This document shows positions 32,368-43,658 of a DNA stretch of 64,000 nucleotides, piece by piece. The stretch is from Skeletonema marinoi. Lineage: Eukaryota > Bacillariophyta > Thalassiosirophyceae > Thalassiosirales > Thalassiosiraceae. The position numbers and the translations under genes were made by a program. Numbering within the stretch: position 1 is the first letter of the stretch; each line of letters starts with the position of its first letter. The stretch is taken from assembly GCA_030544225.1 (NCBI GenBank), contig CM060497.1, positions 1-64,000 of the forward strand, given 5' to 3'. The notes under the pieces are model-generated. The model did not search any database, was not told the DNA's origin, and saw only the letters and a program-made list of their open reading frames with translations.

Positions 32368-35300
32368 GTCCCCGCGAGTGCTCAACGGTGCTCTCAATGG
32401 TGAGGACTCGGACGGATGCTCTCGGCTACTCTTCATCTGCTTCTGCTAGTGACGCGTATGCAAGCATACTTTTGTGTACGAGATATCCTCGCTTGCGGAA
32501 CCCATAACCGCAGGACCTGTGAAGACAGGGGGTGCGCCATCCTCCTCCTCTAGCCTCTATCTCTATCTTCGCTCTGCTCTGTTCCTAAGACTGCAACTTA
32601 GTAGCGATCCTGATAACTTGGCTTGGCTTGGCTTGTCTCTTCGATTCGCTCGTTCAATTCTTACTAGGAAAACTCTGACTCTTTCAATACATCGCTATGG
32701 CATCTCCAATCTTCCTGGAAACAAAAACCTCTGGCCACTTTTCTCTATCTCTAGCGGTCCGGCATATGTGATCTTTAGTATTTCTTCAAAGCTTCAGTAG
32801 ACTCAATCTTTGCGCATCTATCCAATGCTTGATCACCATGGCCACCACTTACCGCAGTATCACATTTAGTCATCATCCTCTACCTTTCTCAACTCCATGG
32901 AACCTCCTCATCTTCAGGTTCGTCGAGCTCCCTTATTGGACCTCTTTTCATTATGGCTGTGTCAACCATTGTATTCTCAACTCAACTTTCCTCCTGTTCA
33001 AATCTTCATGTTTCTTCTCTTCTCTCACGGCGGATAAGTCATAATGCAAATTATTGCCACAGACCTGCTCGATCAGGGCGATCCCTTCGACTAAACTCTT
33101 CGTACTTCGTTACTCTGGAACTTCGTAGGCCCACTTAAGAGTCCCCGGCTCTACATAACCCGTGCATCATCGGGCTAGACAGAACTCAACTTCACGTTAT
33201 GTCATCTGCCTCTAACAAACTTCTTCCTCGTTCTTGATTCTCTTACTCTTTGCTGGAAGTCTCGGCGCCGTCACCGTAGTTACTGCAACTGCAAGGCTTT
33301 GATAATACTCTCCATCTACTTTGTTCACGACTGGCTCCTAATCGGCCTAGACGATTTCACTCCTCATTCTTTTGCCAATTCAACGCGTTTTGCAACTTGG
33401 ATTATGTCCAATGTTCTCAGCGGACCTCATCTCTAACAATTCTTCGTTTGCAATGATAGAAAGGAAAAAGCTTGGTAGCTTTGTGGTATACATGCGACGC
33501 AATGCCGCAAGTGAATTATCGTTCTTCTTGCTTTCAGTTTCTCATCCATCTTAGTTGGGTAAGTACTTCCTTCTCCAGATTTGTCCCCGTATGTCGGGGC
33601 CGCTAGATTGTCTCCGCACTAAAGGTAACTCATCTCTCTCTTTAACCTCTGATCTGTTCTGATATCGGTTTCGCCTGAAATCCTTTCGCTATTGGACCAA
33701 TATCTCGGATGGTCCCAGTAACTTCTCTACATACTCTGTTAAGCGATTGATCTGCTCCTTTTACACTATCCCACACAATTTGGTGGGACAGTATCGCTCG
33801 ATAAGATGATGCTCACGTAATTCTTCTTGTCCTGACTGTCCCTGGTTACATTTGGAGACTTCGCTGAATGCTCTTTCTTACCGCTAGTCTCATTACCAAC
33901 CAATTTGCTCTTTTCCTAATCTATTGCCGACGCTAATTCTCCTCAGTGTCGAGCTCTTAATTATATGGTTGTTCATCTCTATCCACGAGGCAATATTGTA
34001 CTTGACAGACTCCTCCTTCCAGGTAAAGTTCAGCTTCTGTAAGGTTGATTTCTCCTCTAGTTTGCTTTGATTCATTTCGTCCTCTTCTACTTATGCTTCA
34101 TTTTGATAGATCGCCATTGCATCGAATGCGTTGCTCAATAGTTCGTTCATACTAGGCCTGGTGCAATGGTGCAGCGTGTGCAATTCTTTCTAGCTCTTTT
34201 CTTTTGCAGGGTCGCTGCATGTATTCAACTCTTGCTTCTATTTCTTCAAGAAATCCGTCTAGACGTTCTCGTTCCAGAGGTTTCACCATTCCTTTTCCCA
34301 TGCTGTTGGAAGGAGTTTTTACTCTGCTCTTGTGTTATGCACTTGTGACGCGTAATGATAACTCTCTATCATAAATTGCGCTTGAGCTTGCTCTCTTGGT
34401 TTATCCTTGTGATACTCTTCTTGACCTTGCGCTCAAGCTCACTGCCAAGATATGTGCAAAGAGTGCTCCTGATACAATACTTTGCATGATCCTAATAGGA
34501 TAGGTCAATGTTTTTGGACACTTCGACAGTCCCCGCTTCTCTTATTGCTCTACATTCTGTACTCGTTCTGCTGCCCACGATAGATGTAGACGGTATTCTG
34601 TGAAGGTAAATCACTCTGAACGCTATTTGAGTTCTCTCATTGCGTCAGCTTCAATAACATCTGGCTGAAAACTGATTGCTCATGACGACTGACTCTTTTC
34701 TAAGACTGCTCACTACATGGTCCGCCTGCGTCAGGTCTCCGACCTTCGTTGGTTAGGTCTCGCTGACAGCTGGGTCTCCAACTGTAGTGGCTATCCAAAT
34801 CTAAGTTGTTGATGGTAGGACATGCGTCCCCGTAAGAGATGCTCCAGTATTCTTGCTATCACTCTCACAAAGTTGCTCCAATATTCTCGCTATCACTTTC
34901 TAAGGTTGCTCCAACGTGGACCAACTCTTGGGCTGGCAAAGTTATTCTCCTATCTATTTCTCCTTCTCGAAGATAGACACTGTCCATCCATGACTGCTCT
35001 TCTATCTGTGTATTCAAATGAGTCTGCCCAATAATGTCCTCTCTCTTGCTCTTGTACACATGTTGTATCTTAGCCATGTCTTACCTGGCTGGACTTTCTG
35101 CATCGCCACTTTAGCATATGATCTCTCATTCTGTAGTACTTCTTTCATGTTAAGGACAACGACTCCGTCGCTAAGGCCTGTTGGCTCATCCATTTAAGGG
35201 TACATCTTCTCGCCTTCTCGCCTTGATAGGTGTCTCTTAAAGTCACATACGCATACTATCTGAGTAGCTCTCGCAGACTCGGTAAATGCGACCACACGGG

Positions 35301-38127
35301 TCATAAGATTATCGCGACTTGAAGTTCTCCGATTATGACCTCACCAATATTAAGACTTGCAGTTCCGCATTAAGTCTTCTTCATATTTGTATGGCCCTAG
35401 TGCTTGATGCGTACTAAACCACATTCGCTTTCGATACTTACATCTGCTCTAATTATGCTCATGCTAGTTGCTCTCATGCTCACTCTAGCTTTGCAAGTGT
35501 CGCCACACTGCATTGCATATTCATTTTTGTATTTCGCTCATCATAATACTTTCTCTTCGATGCATGCTCAGGTACGGCTACATCTAGATCGACTCGTCGA
35601 CTTTACCTCGTAATAATATTATCTCGTGTCATACAAGACAACCTTTCTTCCATGACGGGCTTATCTTGCCCCCGTCAGTTTGTTCTCTCTTAATATTGGA
35701 TCGATTCGTCCTCGACATCGAATGTTTAAGGCGGACGAACTGATAGATTTACGCCTGTTGAATGTTGCCTGTTTCTCAAGTAAACTAATATGTCTTTTCA
35801 CAGCAATGGTCGCTTGCCGGTGCGAGGGCTTCTCATTTCAACAACCTCTTACTCCTTCAAATCACTCTATGACGAGTACTTAGTGTTCTAGACTCTATTT
35901 CCATACTAGTCTGTAACTTTTCCTCCAAAGTACACGACTTTAATGTCTCCTGCTCCTGTTGCTATCATTCTCTTTTGATGCATCTTTCCTCTTAATTGGT
36001 TGCATACACGAACGAATGCTGTGTGCTGCTGGTGCTCTCTAATCACTCAATTTCCTCAACGTCTTTCCTCTTACATTGTATCCGGCAATTTCTGCTCACT
36101 GCTCAGGTTAAGTGCGCTATCTTTTGATGCGACGTGAACTCTTTGTTCGTTGTGATGCTCATAGGTTTCGTTCAAATATCCTCATGATCTGCTTGGTGCT
36201 AAACGGACGCCATCGTCCACGATTCATTACTTCTCTGTATCGTTCCTCGATCCTCCTTTCACAAAGTCCGGTTTAACTATGTTTTATGTGTTGCCGTGTC
36301 GATACATACTGATACTGCTTGCATGGAGTCAGGTATCTGCTTCTTACTTTGAGGTATCTGGCAATTGGTTCTCCTCTGCGTCTGCGTGCTCTGGCAGCGA
36401 TAGTGCATGCTGCTTCGCTTCAAAGCATTTTAGCTTTCCGTTGCATAAGTATTCTTATCTATTGTTCTCTTGTTCTCCATCGATGTCACGTTCGCCGCGG
36501 ATGCAGCGTTTGTGATTCTGAATTTACTTCCTAATAAATGTACTCATTCTCCTCATTCTCTTGATATCTTATATCAGCTTGTGCCTTTTGACAAGCGTAT
36601 GGTAAGTCTCTTTCTGTAAACTCTTGCTCGGCAGGCTCAACATTGAGAGTTGTATCTCGAGCCATCCTCTCCGCAACTGTCAAATGTTGCTTGCCTTGTT
36701 TGGTCTGATGTTGTCCGTGACGTGCATGCTGATGGACAATACCTACTGTGTCTTACTCTTACTCTAGACTGTCTTACTCGGAGGTGTATGTCTTCTGTTC
36801 TCTGCCTAAATGATGAAGGATGAAGAAAGAACAAGTTCAAAATCGATCCAACCTTAGATCTTGCGATCTTCTCACAGGTTTATCCCCGTAAGGGTGAGGG
36901 TGCGCTGCTCAATATTGAATGCTTATATATGGCATGTGTTTTTGCCGACAAGTATTGTCTCGGCTTCAACAAAACTGCTTTTGATATTCTCACTCTTCGT
37001 AATTAATGTTCGGGCTGCATGCTCTACTGCTTTTATTCTTATTACTCCATGCTCTATCATGGTTGTTCTCAATAGTATTGCTGATGAGCTACTGACTCCG
37101 CTTCTGCCGGTGATGACACCTCATAGGAGGGTCTCTTCATAGCGATACGGTGTTTAATGATATGTCTCACAGTTTCTCTTACTTCAATTCTCTGATCTGC
37201 TTTTGATGTCGCCTCATGTGAAGACATCTCATGCATGTTTAGTATCTTAATTCTCTATCCTGCTTTCCGGTGTCACCTCACGTGAAGGCACCTCGATATC
37301 ACGAATGATTTACTTGTACCACTCTGCTCTTGACTCAATGGTCCTACCCAGAAATAACTGGACGAAGCCTTGCTATACTCATTCTCTATCCACGATTGCG
37401 GACGAAACATCGAATAGTCGGTTCTGGCTTTCGCCTGCTCATCATCTACCAACACCCTGATGGGTCTCACGTCTTGTGTGAAATACCGGGCTTCGTGCTG
37501 GCTCTACTCATGCAACCGAAGTTGCTGTTTTCTCCTGCCTCATGCAACCAAAGTTGCTACTCTGTCCACTCTGACCATGGCTGCAATACGAATGCGCTCA
37601 ATGGCATGCTCTGGCGTTCCTCCCTTGGCTGTATTAGCGAGGGTGCCACGATGAGGATGAGATGATAAGTCTCAATTATACTCTTACTCCTCATGGCCTC
37701 ATTTGTACTCATAGGTCCGGCGAATGCCTGAACTCTTGCTGCTGCCACTCTGTAAATGGCAGAGCTTTCACGATCCTCTCAGTCCCTTCCACGAGAGTGG
37801 TGGGACGGATGCTTGCATCCATTTCTCTTCCTTCTTTTTGGATTCTTATTTCTCTTGCGTAGTCCTCTATTAAAAGGATTTCTCTTTAGTACTCTTATTC
37901 TCTAAGTTCTCTGTAGGATTTGTGGCACTGCTCGGTATCGGAGTGCCGCCTATTGAGGCTCCTGGCAGCAATGATGCTGCCTTCAATGCTCACTTTAACG
38001 ATGTGTGCTTACATCAACTTCTTTAACGACGCGTCCTTACGTCGGCTTGTTTAAAGACGCGTTGCTTACGTCTACTCATTCTCTCGACTTCGTAGTAGTT
38101 GGTTAAAGACACTTGGGTCTGATCAAC

Positions 38128-38343
38128 CGAATAAATTCTGATAGTGCTAGATGGGCCTATTAGGGCCCGATGATCTCATGGTTATTGCTTTACTACTTGA
38201 TATTATGCTACACAAAGTCCGTCCACCTAACGCAGGGCCACAGGGCTTATGCCTTATGCCGCCCATTCTATTGGCATTCCTTCGGAACCTTTCTGGCTTC
38301 TGGGCTTCTCAGCCAACTTACCAGTATTATCCATATTTACTCG
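38128..38343. repeat. Right LTR
   Basis: 216 bp, same sequence as the left LTR, followed by the CTAC duplication and the original promoter flank of LRGG gene 2. Confidence 0.8.
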
Positions 38344-38347
38344 CTAC

Positions 38348-39118
38348 AGCGTTCTCAGCTCGCATGTGTTTTGGTGTCAGAGGGTTCGCCCTCGGATTTT
38401 GACGCGTGTTGTCAGTCGTCACTCAAATCAAGGAGACTCCTCGGTAACTGGGAGGAGGTATTGTACTTCCTCCTCTTGATGCCGTCCGCATGATGTCCTG
38501 CTACTTTCTGCTCACATGATGCATTTCACTATCTCTCCTTTTATCCTCGCACAAAATTATGGTATGAATCAGTTAATCGCATCACCAACAACAACTCGTC
38601 TGCAGCATTTTGTGATACTGTAATTGGTATTACTATTACTATTTGATGATAGAAGGAGCCTGCAGGTAGATCGCACAATAACATAGAATCGTTTTGGAAA
38701 TCACTCACTCGGTGCCCTGAGCCCCCCTCAGCCCTGCAGCTGTAATAGAGTACTCATGACTTGTCGAGATAATACTTATGATTGGAAAAGATGAAACAAA
38801 GCACTGTATGTCACAACTCTATTGTAACCAAGCAAGCTCAAGTTGCACAGCCATTCAAATTCAAAACAATGAATTGATTTCACTAGCTTATAAATTTATT
38901 ATGTTCTTTGCCTACTACTACTATTCTTCGTTTCTTGTCGTTTCGATGCTCTCCTGTTCTTGTTCTTGTGCTTGCCTTGCTCGAGATTAGTAATTTCAGA
39001 CTCGGAGATGTGCTTATCCCCAGACACCTCTCTCACTTTGGGTCCATTCCTTCAAAAGATGCAACTTTCTTGATGTCTTGAAGTTGTGCCTTGATCATGC
39101 TTTACCTTTACCACCCAA
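38348..39118. other. Displaced promoter flank of LRGG gene 2 and 3' flank of gene 4
   Basis: The first part is the promoter-side sequence of the gene at 32083, now 6.2 kb away. About 38540-38720 parallels 30480-30670, and from about 38870 on it is the duplicated 3' flank. No gene seen. Confidence 0.5.
38401..38450 (-). promoter_or_regulatory. Displaced upstream box of LRGG gene 2
   Basis: GACGCGTGTTGTC...GGAGACTCCTCGGTAACTG. Without the inserted element it would lie about 121 bp upstream of the ATG at 32083, the same spacing as in genes 1 and 4. Confidence 0.5.
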
Positions 39119-39778
39119 TTACTCCTCTTCCATAAACGACGTGTCCAACTCGGAGCCATACTTGTCGTCCCCCTCGTATTGATCCCAGCCATTGCCATTG
39201 CCTGGATAGCCATCGTCTTCAAATAGACATCAAAGTGTTGTTAGAGAGATGCAGGTCTAGATTAAAAATACATATGAGAGTAAAAAGCAGAAGAATCACT
39301 TACCATTTCCACCATCGTATTCATCATCATTATCACCATCGTTATCTCCATCATCATTATCTTCATCATTATCATTATGGTATTCATCATCATAATCACC
39401 ATCATTATCATACCCTCCGTCTCCTCCATCTCCAGCACTACCAGCTTTGACAACCACATTACAAGCTCCGTCGCAAGAAATGGAACACGGATTCGACTCG
39501 CAGTTGCCCAACGAGCCATTAGACATGGACAATGTGGAACCCTGGCAACTCCCACCTCCTCCTGTCGCACCTCCCGTAGTGTTTCTTGTTTTGAACGTTC
39601 CTGTCACACAGCACTGACTTCCTGAGCCACAATTGATTGTAGCAGAGCTTCCATTAGGAACGACGGTAGATCCTACAAGTTCAAGGTCACGGTCATCGCC
39701 TCCACGGAGGCCCTTGGGCTCAAGCCGAGCGTGAGCTGCGGCCAAGAAGAGTGAGAGGAAAAAAATTTGGAACTTCAT
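39119..39778 (-). CDS. Secreted Cys-rich LRGG-family protein 4
   Basis: Exon 1 (39778-39304) and exon 2 (39216-39119) join in phase 1 across an 87-bp intron; 190 residues. MKFQIFFLSLFLAAAHA is a signal peptide, followed by RLEPKGLRGGDDRDLEL. The Cys module reads INCGSGSQCCVTGTF, a Gly/Ser core and CSISCDGACNVVVKAG. Instead of a collagen-like tail it has an Asp/Asn/Glu/Tyr repeat region encoded by ATC/TCA-rich DNA (39305-39425), then exon 2 with DDGYPGNGNGWDQYEGDD and the shared EEE end. The acidic tail could bind Ca2+ or basic polymers (inference). Complete and probably active, with its own box at 39894. Confidence 0.8.
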
Positions 39779-39893
39779 GATGAACGGCTTGCTACTTATG
39801 TGCTTCGATGTTTATTTTATGGGAGAGGTAGTGTTGCTTGCCGATGGCCACAGCGTTCTTAGCCGCATGTAATTTGGTGTCAGCTCAGATTTT

Positions 39894-39937
39894 GACGCGT
39901 GTCGTCGAAGCAAGGAGACTCCTCGGTAACTGCGACT
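39894..39937 (-). promoter_or_regulatory. Upstream box of LRGG gene 4
   Basis: GACGCGTGTCGTCG...GGAGACTCCTCGGTAACTGCG, 116-160 bp upstream of the ATG at 39778. Matches the boxes at 30314 and 38401. Confidence 0.5.
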
Positions 39938-40092
39938 TTGGTTGTGGAGCTGATTGATTGCGAGCTCCGAACCCTTTGCCCTTGCACCAATCGCCCACAG
40001 AGAGCATCAACATCAACATCATGTCTACACATACATGATATTCTTTGACATTAGAAGATTTATTATCACCTCACCACTGGTGCCCGTCGCCA

Positions 40093-41505
40093 ATGCCTAC
40101 CCTATCTGAAGATACGGACACATATCATCTGGTTCTTGCAACATCGTTCCTGATAGGTATTTCTACATTGCTGCCTTATAATGCTTTCCTCTCCGCTCCA
40201 GACTTTTTGCAACAATACTACGAGATAGTCTCAGGCAATGGCGATAGCAGCAGCGGAGAAGAAGCACTGCAATACGAAAACTGGTGGAAGACAATGCCTA
40301 CATTTAGTGCACTACTCGGTGTGTTTCCCAATCTTTTGGTACAACTGCTGCTTCTTTTGCCGTGTGGTCAAAGAATAGTCATGTATACAAGATTTTGCAC
40401 AAGTATTCTAATCATGACGGCCTGCCTTGTCATCGTGCTGCTCCTTTGCTTTGTAGGAGGATCATCAATCACTGAAGCATCGGCGCTAGTCATACTGCTC
40501 TTAAGCATAACAGTCTGTGGTGCTGCGACCGGATTAATACAAGCAACAATCTTCTCATTCACTGCAGAGCTCTCACCGGTATATACTGGAACAGCCATGA
40601 CGGGCATGGCCTTATCTGGATTGATTACATCTATTCTGCGGATAATATCCAAGGCATCAAATTCGGAAGATGCTAACGCAGGAAGGCGTGATGCAGTCAT
40701 TTATTTTGGTGTTGCCATATCAATCTTAGTGTTGACGTTGTTTTGTATTTGGTTCTTTCTAAAGAAGAATCCATATGCCCTGAATCACACGCATATAGTG
40801 AGTGGAGAGACTGCAATAAGGCTTCATTCAAGGAGGAGAAGAGAAAGCATCTATTATTATCGAAATCGGAATCAGAATGGCCGCGGTAGCCAAAATCAAA
40901 CCACTCTAGAAATTGACACGGAAAGAGGGAATGAATCAACGAATAACTCAAGCCAAACAGGAGAAGGGCAAACTGCATCAGGTCATAACACTCGGCAAGT
41001 TCTCCTACGGACGCGATACTTCTTGTTGTGTATGTTTGGAATCTTTGCAACAACATTCATCGTCTTCCCAGGAGTCACTATTGATATCCAATCTGAGAAT
41101 GATTGGTATGCAATCCTTGTTGTGACATTCTTCAATGCTGGAGATGTCCTTGGTCGATTTGGTTCCTCCTGCAGCGACAAAGCTATCTTACTTGTTGCTG
41201 AACAGTATCTTTTACGAATGACACTACTTCGTTTCTTGGTATTCGTGCCACTGCTCATAGTTCTGGCATCAGGTGTGATTAATGATGATATTTCCTTGCT
41301 GGAGGTATCACTGACAATTTGCTTTCTGCTGGGTATTACAAACGGGGCAGTGGGAACGTCATGTGCTATTCATGCTCCCAAGAATGAAGAGACTCGTCGA
41401 AACAAGAATATTGCTGGCAATGCAATATCTTGTTCGTTGTTAGGAGGGTGTACAATTGGGGCATTGGTGGCGATTGGAATAACATCTGCCTTGCATAATG
41501 GTTAA
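40093..41505 (+). CDS. Equilibrative nucleoside transporter (SLC29/ENT family)
   Basis: Single exon, 470 residues from the first ATG (MPTLSEDTDTYHLVLATSF); the frame extends upstream but without an ATG. ENT proteins move nucleosides across membranes by facilitated diffusion. Eleven or so hydrophobic helices are visible, six before and five after a long polar loop at about residues 240-320, which is the usual ENT layout. Family signatures include LLPYNAFLSAPDFLQQYY in the first helix/loop and FFNAGDVLGRFG in the helix after the loop, matching the fn..D..GR motif. Position in the cell is not clear from the sequence. It lies about 2.2 kb upstream, on the same strand, of the nucleotidase-type receptor gene. 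Confidence 0.9.
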   Translation: MPTLSEDTDTYHLVLATSFLIGISTLLPYNAFLSAPDFLQQYYEIVSGNGDSSSGEEALQYENWWKTMPTFSALLGVFPNLLVQLLLLLPCGQRIVMYTRFCTSILIMTACLVIVLLLCFVGGSSITEASALVILLLSITVCGAATGLIQATIFSFTAELSPVYTGTAMTGMALSGLITSILRIISKASNSEDANAGRRDAVIYFGVAISILVLTLFCIWFFLKKNPYALNHTHIVSGETAIRLHSRRRRESIYYYRNRNQNGRGSQNQTTLEIDTERGNESTNNSSQTGEGQTASGHNTRQVLLRTRYFLLCMFGIFATTFIVFPGVTIDIQSENDWYAILVVTFFNAGDVLGRFGSSCSDKAILLVAEQYLLRMTLLRFLVFVPLLIVLASGVINDDISLLEVSLTICFLLGITNGAVGTSCAIHAPKNEETRRNKNIAGNAISCSLLGGCTIGALVAIGITSALHNG

Positions 41506-41960
41506 CTCGAGCTTCTTGCAAAACTAATCTGATTATTAATTGAGTTATTATAATTCAAGTCGAACTGCAATTTCAAGGTCACGGTCATCGCCTCCTCCAG
41601 CACCTTCTCAGCACTAATAGGTGCTTGGACACTCACATTCACAAAAGATGGAACTGAATGCGGCCGCACTCTTGCAGTTCCTGAATAGCCTGCCTTACTT
41701 TTAGGCAAGGGGAAAAATTGCCGACTTCGTGAACTGGTGCTCATGGGCCGTGGGCTTAATTCGGCTGAACATCCACGTCACCGCAATAAAAATGCATCAT
41801 CATCAAAAAGATCCAAAATCAAAGTAAAAGCAAGATCCAATTCTAACGCACGCAACATCGTCATATCAATACATCAAGATGCTGCAATAGATCATAGCCA
41901 ATCTTTGAAGAAGATCACTGATATATTCCTTGTCAACAGAGCACTACTTACTCCTCAACA
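41506..41960. other. Short intergenic spacer
   Basis: Holds a 22-bp match (CAAGGTCACGGTCATCGCCTC) to the LRGG gene 4 coding region at about 39685, perhaps a gene scrap. An 80-codon minus-strand frame (41744-41502) includes it but lacks a signal peptide and the Cys module. The last part is the probable promoter of the SEC14-like gene. Confidence 0.35.
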
Positions 41961-42878
41961 ATGAAACTACTTACACAATGTTATCTCGGGATCGCCAGCA
42001 TCTCATCTTTCACGGCCGGCTTCTCGGCCCCTAGCGCTTCCTCCGTCCAAGCTCTGCTGAGCGCCAACCAAGAAAAGATCGCATCACTAAAGACCATAGC
42101 ACAATCCATCAGTAGTGATGCCGCAGTATCACCCACAAACGACGTGTTCTACCTACGATATGCACTTGAGACATCTTATGAGAACGACGATGAACGTACG
42201 GAAGCACTTAAGTCAAACATTCAATGGAGGCTAACTGACGGAAAAGATATTGTTACGAGTGCCCATCAGGCAATGCAGGCTGCAAGTAGTGATTCCAAAT
42301 GGGATAATCAACCTGTCCAACAAGCCGCTCCACATGCCGATCGGATCAACAAGTATCTTACTTCTGTGCAGTGCATCACGACGTCGCATCCAACCTCGAA
42401 TGATTTGATATATTGTGTACGTGCGGGTAAGATTGATGATAAGGCGTTGATGTCCAGTGTTAGTGTCGACGAAATGATTGATTTCTTCTTGTACGTCAAG
42501 GAGGTCAATGCTGCAGTTGCCGATATGCGCAGCCTTGAAACAGACTCGTTGATCAAAGTTGTCACGTGCAATGACCTGCTTGGAGTGAAACTAGTTGGGG
42601 GGAGCAAAGATTTTAGATCTGCGCTGAGTTTGTCATCGAAAAAGGCTACGCAGCTTTTCCCATCGCTGAGTGGACGAACTTTGTTGTTGAATCCACCCAA
42701 ATTGCTTAGTGCATTGATCAAAGTGTTTAGTCCGTTGTTTCCCAAGGTAGTTATGGATAGGATTCGGTTTGAGAGAGGACCGTTGAAAGATACGGAAGAT
42801 TTGTTGGAGATTGTGAATGGTGGAGCTGGGAGGGAGGAATTCATCCAGCAGATGGATGAGCTGGTATATAGTGATTAG
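41961..42878 (+). CDS. SEC14/CRAL-TRIO-like protein, probably plastid-targeted
   Basis: Single exon, 305 residues. MKLLTQCYLGIASISSFTAGFSAPSASS fits a diatom plastid presequence (Phe after the signal cleavage). From about residue 70 there is an N-terminal helical part, then a CRAL-TRIO-like lipid-binding fold. ATQLFPSLSGRTLLLNPPKLLSALIKVFSPLFPKVVMDRI matches the P...g...l.naP..f..lw...kp.l......i segment (residues about 229-270). The family moves or presents phospholipids, tocopherol-like lipids or retinoids. Ligand unknown. I am fairly sure of the fold and less sure of plastid location. Confidence 0.7.
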   Translation: MKLLTQCYLGIASISSFTAGFSAPSASSVQALLSANQEKIASLKTIAQSISSDAAVSPTNDVFYLRYALETSYENDDERTEALKSNIQWRLTDGKDIVTSAHQAMQAASSDSKWDNQPVQQAAPHADRINKYLTSVQCITTSHPTSNDLIYCVRAGKIDDKALMSSVSVDEMIDFFLYVKEVNAAVADMRSLETDSLIKVVTCNDLLGVKLVGGSKDFRSALSLSSKKATQLFPSLSGRTLLLNPPKLLSALIKVFSPLFPKVVMDRIRFERGPLKDTEDLLEIVNGGAGREEFIQQMDELVYSD

Positions 42879-43658
42879 GTGGGGAACGGTATGAACTAGA
42901 AGGACTGAGTAATGATAATATTTGATCTCAATAGTAATCATTACAGGACTCAAATAACATGAAGATTCCATTCGGACAAGGGAGTATCATTATCAGACTT
43001 CTTTCTCCACTCGTCTGTCTGATTCTATAAGTATGTGTGGAGTGAGCGTTCTTCAAGAAAGAGAGGATCTTACAATAGTATGATGTCATGTACTTGTAGT
43101 TACTCCACACGGGTAGTAAGCAAATTAATGTCTCGGCTGGTAGGGAATGAACCTTCACTGTAACATATTCTCAACAGATACGGAATACAGTGGTTTCTTT
43201 CCATTTTGTTCCACAGCAACTATGTTGGATGACTTTGGCCTCTCGGCTCTGTCAATTCAATCTTCGTCTTTCGTTCGTCATTTCCCGGCCCAATTAGAGG
43301 CCTTGAAGTTGAAGTGCAAGTGGCGAAGCGACACAAAAAGGTGATCGTGATTTACTTCCAGCCATCCCCGATTTTGCATGCAGAGTTGATTGATGAATCG
43401 CAAGACTGCTCTGCGCTTGCTTTGCTCCGGAAGCCTGCCAATATTAGCTTCCCAACAACGGCAGGGCGCATCAAAAGGAGGCTAACATAACAGCATCTTG
43501 GGCAATAGCGTCTTGGACAGCAGTATCGTTGCATACAGTGGATAACATTCTATCTTGTACTTGTAGTTTGGACTACGACACTCTACCTACACAACTTTTA
43601 AAGCCACATTCACATAAATAAAGCTGCCCCTCTGCTCTCAAGAACAAATTCACAAAGT
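42879..43658. other. Intergenic, promoter side of the receptor gene
   Basis: About 780 bp with no supported coding sequence. Short frames on both strands have no domain. The TCAAGAACA/ATAAATAAAG region just before 43659 is the probable core promoter and 5' UTR of the receptor gene. Confidence 0.4.

Larger units (their letters stand above)
32152..38343. mobile_element. LTR-type element with identical LTRs and no long ORF
   Basis: Two direct repeats of 216 bp (32152-32367 and 38128-38343), identical by eye, flank a 5.76-kb interior. The LTR ends are imperfect inverted repeats (CGAATAAA / TTTACTCG), not TG/CA. A 4-bp target duplication CTAC lies at 32148-32151 and 38344-38347, and removing the element restores the flank seen upstream of the other LRGG genes. 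Identical LTRs imply recent insertion. The interior is pyrimidine-rich on the plus strand and holds only short open frames, with no gag or pol that I can recognise, so it looks coding-dead and probably non-autonomous (LARD-like). Family not assignable. Orientation may be minus, from strand composition only. Confidence 0.7.

Noticed and set aside
32175-38402. Matching short ORFs at 32175-32507 and 38151-38402 that looked like a duplicated gene family.
   Set aside because: They lie in the two LTRs and match only because the LTRs are identical; their frames run into unrelated sequence beyond the LTR edge.
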